Assembly (NCBI GenBank): GCA_963717455.1
Contig: OY970336.1
Location: forward strand, 2,480,001-2,544,000
Length of the DNA: 64,000 bases
From: Bog-473 sp963717455
GTDB lineage: Bacteria > Actinomycetota > Acidimicrobiia > Acidimicrobiales > RAAP-2
Direction of reading: 5' to 3'
Under the pieces are notes generated by a model, which worked only from the letters and a program-made list of their open reading frames with translations, was not told where the DNA came from and did no database searches. Shown one piece after another: positions 61,148 through 64,000 of the stretch. A program made the translations under genes and the position numbers. The first letter of the stretch is position 1. The number at the start of each line of letters is the position of its first letter.

Positions 61148-63055
61148 CTAGCTGAGCGTGAAGGTCCCGATCTTGAAGGGTGCGGGTGCCAGCTCGAAGA
61201 ACCCGCTCTTGGTGCCGTTAGTGAATCCCGCCAGGGCCAGGTTCTTGCCCAGGGCGGCGATGACGGTGGTTCCCCTCACTGTGGTGACCCACCCGATCCC
61301 GGTCACCGTGCCCTGGGTGTAGGTGCCGACGCCCGTGGCGTTCACGCAGAACAGGCCGCTGAAGGTCCCCTTGGCGTAGGTGGCACTGAGGGTGTGGGCG
61401 GTGAGCCCGGCGGCACACGGCGAGAGCGGCGTCACATAGAAGACGCCTCCCCCCGCCCCACCCTGGGGCACCGCCACCGTTTGGGTGGCGCTGTTGGTGG
61501 TGCTCCCGCAGGCCGAAAGCTGGTAGTTCATCGGCGCGGTGGCCGTCATGGTGTAGGTGCCCGCCTCAACCGTGCTCGGCCCCAGCGGGTTGGGCGTGGC
61601 CGAGACGCTCTGTGGCCCCGTGGCCCCGAGCGTTCCCCCGCTCTCCTCGGTGGTGGTCGGCGTGGCGCCCGAGCACAGGTAGATGTGCCCCGAGAGGGTC
61701 CCGGTGGGGAGGACCTCGACCGCGCCGATGGTGCAGTTGAAGCCCGGGTCGCTAGCCACCCCGCGCTGATCGGTCCGTGGGCAGACCGTGACCGTGGAAG
61801 GGGCCGTGCCGAGAGTGGTTCCCGACGGGATGGCCCCGATGGCCGGGCTGCCCGCACCCGGCAGCTGGGTCAGGGTGGGACCGCCGTTGTCGGCGAGAGG
61901 GCCAAGGTCGGGACTGACATTCACCTTGTCGGTGGATGCGTTCAAGCCGCAGGCGGTGCCCGTGGCGTCGTCGGTCAGGTTGTAGCCGTCGCTCGTGACG
62001 CTACCGCCGCCGACGAAGCAGTTCGGGCCGAGAGATAAGGTGTCGGTGTTGGCAGCCACGATGGTCGCGTCGAGCGTGGTTGAGCCAGCGTTGTTGACCA
62101 GCCCGCCGCCGTCACCGGCGGTATTGCCCGACACGGTCGAGGAGTTGAGTGTCATCGTGCTGACGTTGAAGATGCCGCCGCCGACGCCGCCGCCATTGGC
62201 GGTGTTGCCCGACACGGTCGAGGAGTTGAGCGTCAGCGTGCCACCTTGGTTGTAGATGCCGCCGCCGAAGTGACCGAGGTCGGTGTTGCCCGAAACGGTC
62301 GAGGAGTTGAGCGTCAGCGTGCCACCGCTGGTGCGGATGCCTCCACCGCCCTGGGCGGCGAGACCGGCGGTATTGCCCGACACGGTCGAGGAGTTGAGCG
62401 TCAGCGTGCCGTCGTTGGAGATGCCGCCGCCGCCGAAGCCCGCACCGACGCTGTTTCCCGACACGGTCGAGGAGTTGAGCGTTAGCGTGCCGCCACTCGC
62501 GTTGAAGATGCCGCCGGCGCCTTCGTTGTTCGACACGGTCGAAGAGTTGACTGTCAGCGTGCCGTCGTTGGAGATCCCCTGGGCGCTGAGGGCGGAGGAC
62601 TTGCCGTTCTCGGTGAGGCCCGAGATGGTCACCGTTCCGCTACCGACGCCGAACACCGTCCCGGCCTGGTTGCCGTTCACCGTAGTGGTCGAGGCCCCGG
62701 CTCCGGCGATGGTCAGCGAGTTGAGGGTCGAGGCGTCGATGGTGTCGTTCTCGGTGTAGGTGCCGAGAGCGACGTTGATGGTCACGTCGTCACCGGTCTT
62801 GGTTTCCGCGGTAGTGATCGCCGTCTGGATGGAACCACAGGCGGTCGCCAGCGTCGTGCAGTCGCCAGTTCCTCCGACTGCGACATAGAGCGGGACGGCG
62901 GTGGGAGCCGCAGACGCGGACTGCGACCCGGCGATCACCGAAGCGACGGCGACGCCCCCGAACACCAGCGACCCGGGCACCAACGCCCGTAGACCCCTGG
63001 CTCGAAAAGCCCACGTGCGCCCGCGCTTGCTCTGATCCGTCTGCGCCCTGCTCAT
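61148..63055 (-). CDS. Secreted beta-helix repeat protein (choice-of-anchor/PMP-like)
   Basis: 635 residues. A signal segment (LVPGSLVFGGVAVASVIAGS, about 25-45) ends in ASA, a good signal peptidase I site. ACGSIQTAITTA and GTYTENDTIDASTLNSLTIA is the start of a right-handed parallel beta-helix. Seven near-repeats of GGTLTLNSSTVSGNT follow (about 165-320), each one helix turn. GPNCFVGGGSVTSDGYNLTD and NGGPTLTQLPGAGSPAIGA close the helix. A Ser/Thr-rich C-terminal half of about 200 residues contains cysteines but no sorting signal. A surface adhesin or polysaccharide-binding role is inferred. ATG 63055 was chosen after GGCAGGTG. Confidence 0.85.
   Translation of the reverse strand: MSRAQTDQSKRGRTWAFRARGLRALVPGSLVFGGVAVASVIAGSQSASAAPTAVPLYVAVGGTGDCTTLATACGSIQTAITTAETKTGDDVTINVALGTYTENDTIDASTLNSLTIAGAGASTTTVNGNQAGTVFGVGSGTVTISGLTENGKSSALSAQGISNDGTLTVNSSTVSNNEGAGGIFNASGGTLTLNSSTVSGNSVGAGFGGGGISNDGTLTLNSSTVSGNTAGLAAQGGGGIRTSGGTLTLNSSTVSGNTDLGHFGGGIYNQGGTLTLNSSTVSGNTANGGGVGGGIFNVSTMTLNSSTVSGNTAGDGGGLVNNAGSTTLDATIVAANTDTLSLGPNCFVGGGSVTSDGYNLTDDATGTACGLNASTDKVNVSPDLGPLADNGGPTLTQLPGAGSPAIGAIPSGTTLGTAPSTVTVCPRTDQRGVASDPGFNCTIGAVEVLPTGTLSGHIYLCSGATPTTTEESGGTLGATGPQSVSATPNPLGPSTVEAGTYTMTATAPMNYQLSACGSTTNSATQTVAVPQGGAGGGVFYVTPLSPCAAGLTAHTLSATYAKGTFSGLFCVNATGVGTYTQGTVTGIGWVTTVRGTTVIAALGKNLALAGFTNGTKSGFFELAPAPFKIGTFTLS
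62115..62560. repeat. Tandem coding repeats of the beta-helix protein
   Basis: Units of about 75-95 bp share the block GACACGGTCGAGGAGTTGAG (reverse of the STVSGN codons). Five copies are identical or differ at one base. This suggests recent duplication or gene conversion. Confidence 0.75.
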
Positions 63056-63423
63056 AATGCACCTGCCCTTCGCTGTGGGTCGATTTCGCTTCGGGCTCGC
63101 CGCCTCCCGGGCATTCAGATGTGATGTCGCCAAACCCTGGGTGTCTGGGCACGACGGGCTGCCTGAAGGGAAGGGTAAGACATCTCGACGGCTGGCGCAT
63201 CGAGCGATCGCCCTATGGGTCATGGGGCTGTGGTCGCGGCCTCGGCGTCACCCACCGTTCACGCCCTGGTCACACAACGAGCATCGACCGAGCGCAGGGA
63301 AGCGCCGATACCCAGTGAGTGTGCTTCCATAGGAGTCAGCCCGGGACGAACGGATCACATGTATAACGCCGGGACGGTGGGACATTGCATGACAGACTTG
63401 GACTTGAGCGGAGGAGTAAGCCC
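63056..63423. other. Divergent intergenic region
   Basis: Lies between the divergent starts of the beta-helix gene and the last gene. No gene is supported. GGAGGAG just before 63424 is the ribosome-binding site of the latter. Confidence 0.4.
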
Positions 63424-63978
63424 ATGCCTAGGCAATGGTGGCCCACCGTAGAGTCGGCTGGTGCGGTGATAGACAACCAAGGGGTCTGGCCTGCACCCGC
63501 TCCACAATCCAATGGCAGGTTTACGCCGCTGGACGTTGATAGGCATCACAAGCTTGCAATCGTTGTCGGGTATGGCCCGACTCGTCTAAAAGGCGAACTG
63601 GCACTTGGCGTCGATGAGTTCCACGAATCGAAGAAAGGTCAGTGGAGCCACCTCGGCGGAGCGGCGTCCGGGACTCCGTTGGAACAACGTCAACGACTTC
63701 AAGAGCGAAGCCAAGAGCTGCAGCCCCGCCTGGGTGGTAGCTCCGGAGAATTCTTGCTGGAGGAGAGGCCCCGGTATTCGTACATGGTCTTCCTGTGTGG
63801 TCCAGACGTGGCCACCGTTCGGGTCCATCGGAGTCACCGGATCAGAACAGCCGATGTGAGATTGGGGCCTGGCTGGCTCGCAGTTCTGTGGACTCCGGAC
63901 GACCTAGCCACAGTGAATGCCTTTACTGCCGATGGGACGCAGACCTTCACTTGGACGTCGCCACCATTGGCTGCTTGA
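63424..63978 (+). CDS. Protein of unknown function
   Basis: 184 residues starting MPRQWWPTVESAGAVIDNQG. The start was chosen because GGAGGAGTAAGCCC precedes the ATG at 63424. The protein has beta-rich segments (RHHKLAIVVGYGPTRLKGEL, WLAVLWTPDDLATVNAFT) around a charged helical middle (LEQRQRLQERSQELQPRLGG). No signal, membrane segment or known domain is visible. Confidence 0.6.
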   Translation: MPRQWWPTVESAGAVIDNQGVWPAPAPQSNGRFTPLDVDRHHKLAIVVGYGPTRLKGELALGVDEFHESKKGQWSHLGGAASGTPLEQRQRLQERSQELQPRLGGSSGEFLLEERPRYSYMVFLCGPDVATVRVHRSHRIRTADVRLGPGWLAVLWTPDDLATVNAFTADGTQTFTWTSPPLAA

Positions 63979-64000
63979 TTCCCATTCCGGACACATGGCC

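Noticed and set aside
62115..62560. Regular repeats considered as a CRISPR-like array
   Set aside because: Units are in frame, encode STVSGN turns and have coding, similar spacers. No cas genes are present.
57433..64000. Direct copy of the tRNA-Cys 3' end as the far attachment site
   Set aside because: No match of useful length to the T arm and acceptor sequence was seen downstream.

Overview
The window is high-GC DNA with many GTG/TTG starts and an actinobacterial gene complement: an ECF sigma factor with an RskA-type anti-sigma factor, a class E sortase, a LexA/LysM/NrdR block, and a mycobacterial Rv2578c-type radical SAM protein. The LysM-lexA-nrdR arrangement and the secreted protein with YWLVASDGG-type repeats suggest class Acidimicrobiia. 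That is inference from gene content, not a phylogenetic placement.

Core block A (1-28.2 kb) is dense and intact. It opens with a partial membrane GAF-GGDEF-EAL protein and a secreted SGNH hydrolase. A radical SAM gene and ftsK follow, divergent around a perfect LexA box. Then come a D,D-carboxypeptidase, homoserine kinase, and a tightly packed run of miaB-miaA-dapF-hflX-dapC-dapD-dapE. This run encodes two successive tRNA A37 modification enzymes and four enzymes of the succinylase route to meso-diaminopimelate. After it lie a ferritin-like protein, the ECF sigma/anti-sigma pair, a PQQ-propeller protein, a methyltransferase and an Fpg/Nei glycosylase. The block ends with lexA facing a probable operon LysM-nrdR-PIG-L-dinB. 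Two LexA boxes lie on the lexA side and three on the operon side, with a remnant of an SsuB-like ABC ATPase between them. My reading is that one SOS-controlled transcript carries an envelope or division protein, the ribonucleotide reductase repressor and DNA polymerase IV.

Accessory block B (28.2-51.3 kb) holds transposases of four families: IS1182 (terminal inverted repeats found), IS256 (inverted repeats plus a 9-bp target duplication found), IS1380 and IS110 (frameshifted). Between them are broken genes (an FtsX-like ABC permease, a phasin-like protein, a PPOX-fold protein) and small genes with strong Shine-Dalgarno sites. The small genes include dimeric alpha/beta-barrel proteins, an NTF2-like protein, a GerW-like protein, a collagen-repeat membrane protein, a mycothiol-dependent-isomerase-like protein and a divergent cold-shock-like protein. 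A Tat-exported PLP-barrel protein and an alpha/beta hydrolase are also here. Frameshifts are common in this block and absent from the core blocks.

Core block C (51.4-57.4 kb) carries DUF2332, class E sortase, L,D-transpeptidase, glnD and tRNA-Cys(GCA). Next to the tRNA lies a decayed integrated element (about 57.5-60.4 kb). Its integrase has lost an internal segment and its catalytic tyrosine. It also carries an excisionase-like gene, a frameshifted Rep_trans-type initiator, a small conserved gene, and two copies of an operator-like dyad. The window closes with a large secreted beta-helix repeat protein and an unrecognised gene.

No CRISPR array, rRNA or recognisable antiviral defence operon is visible. 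The most interesting biology is the five-box SOS control region and the operon behind it.
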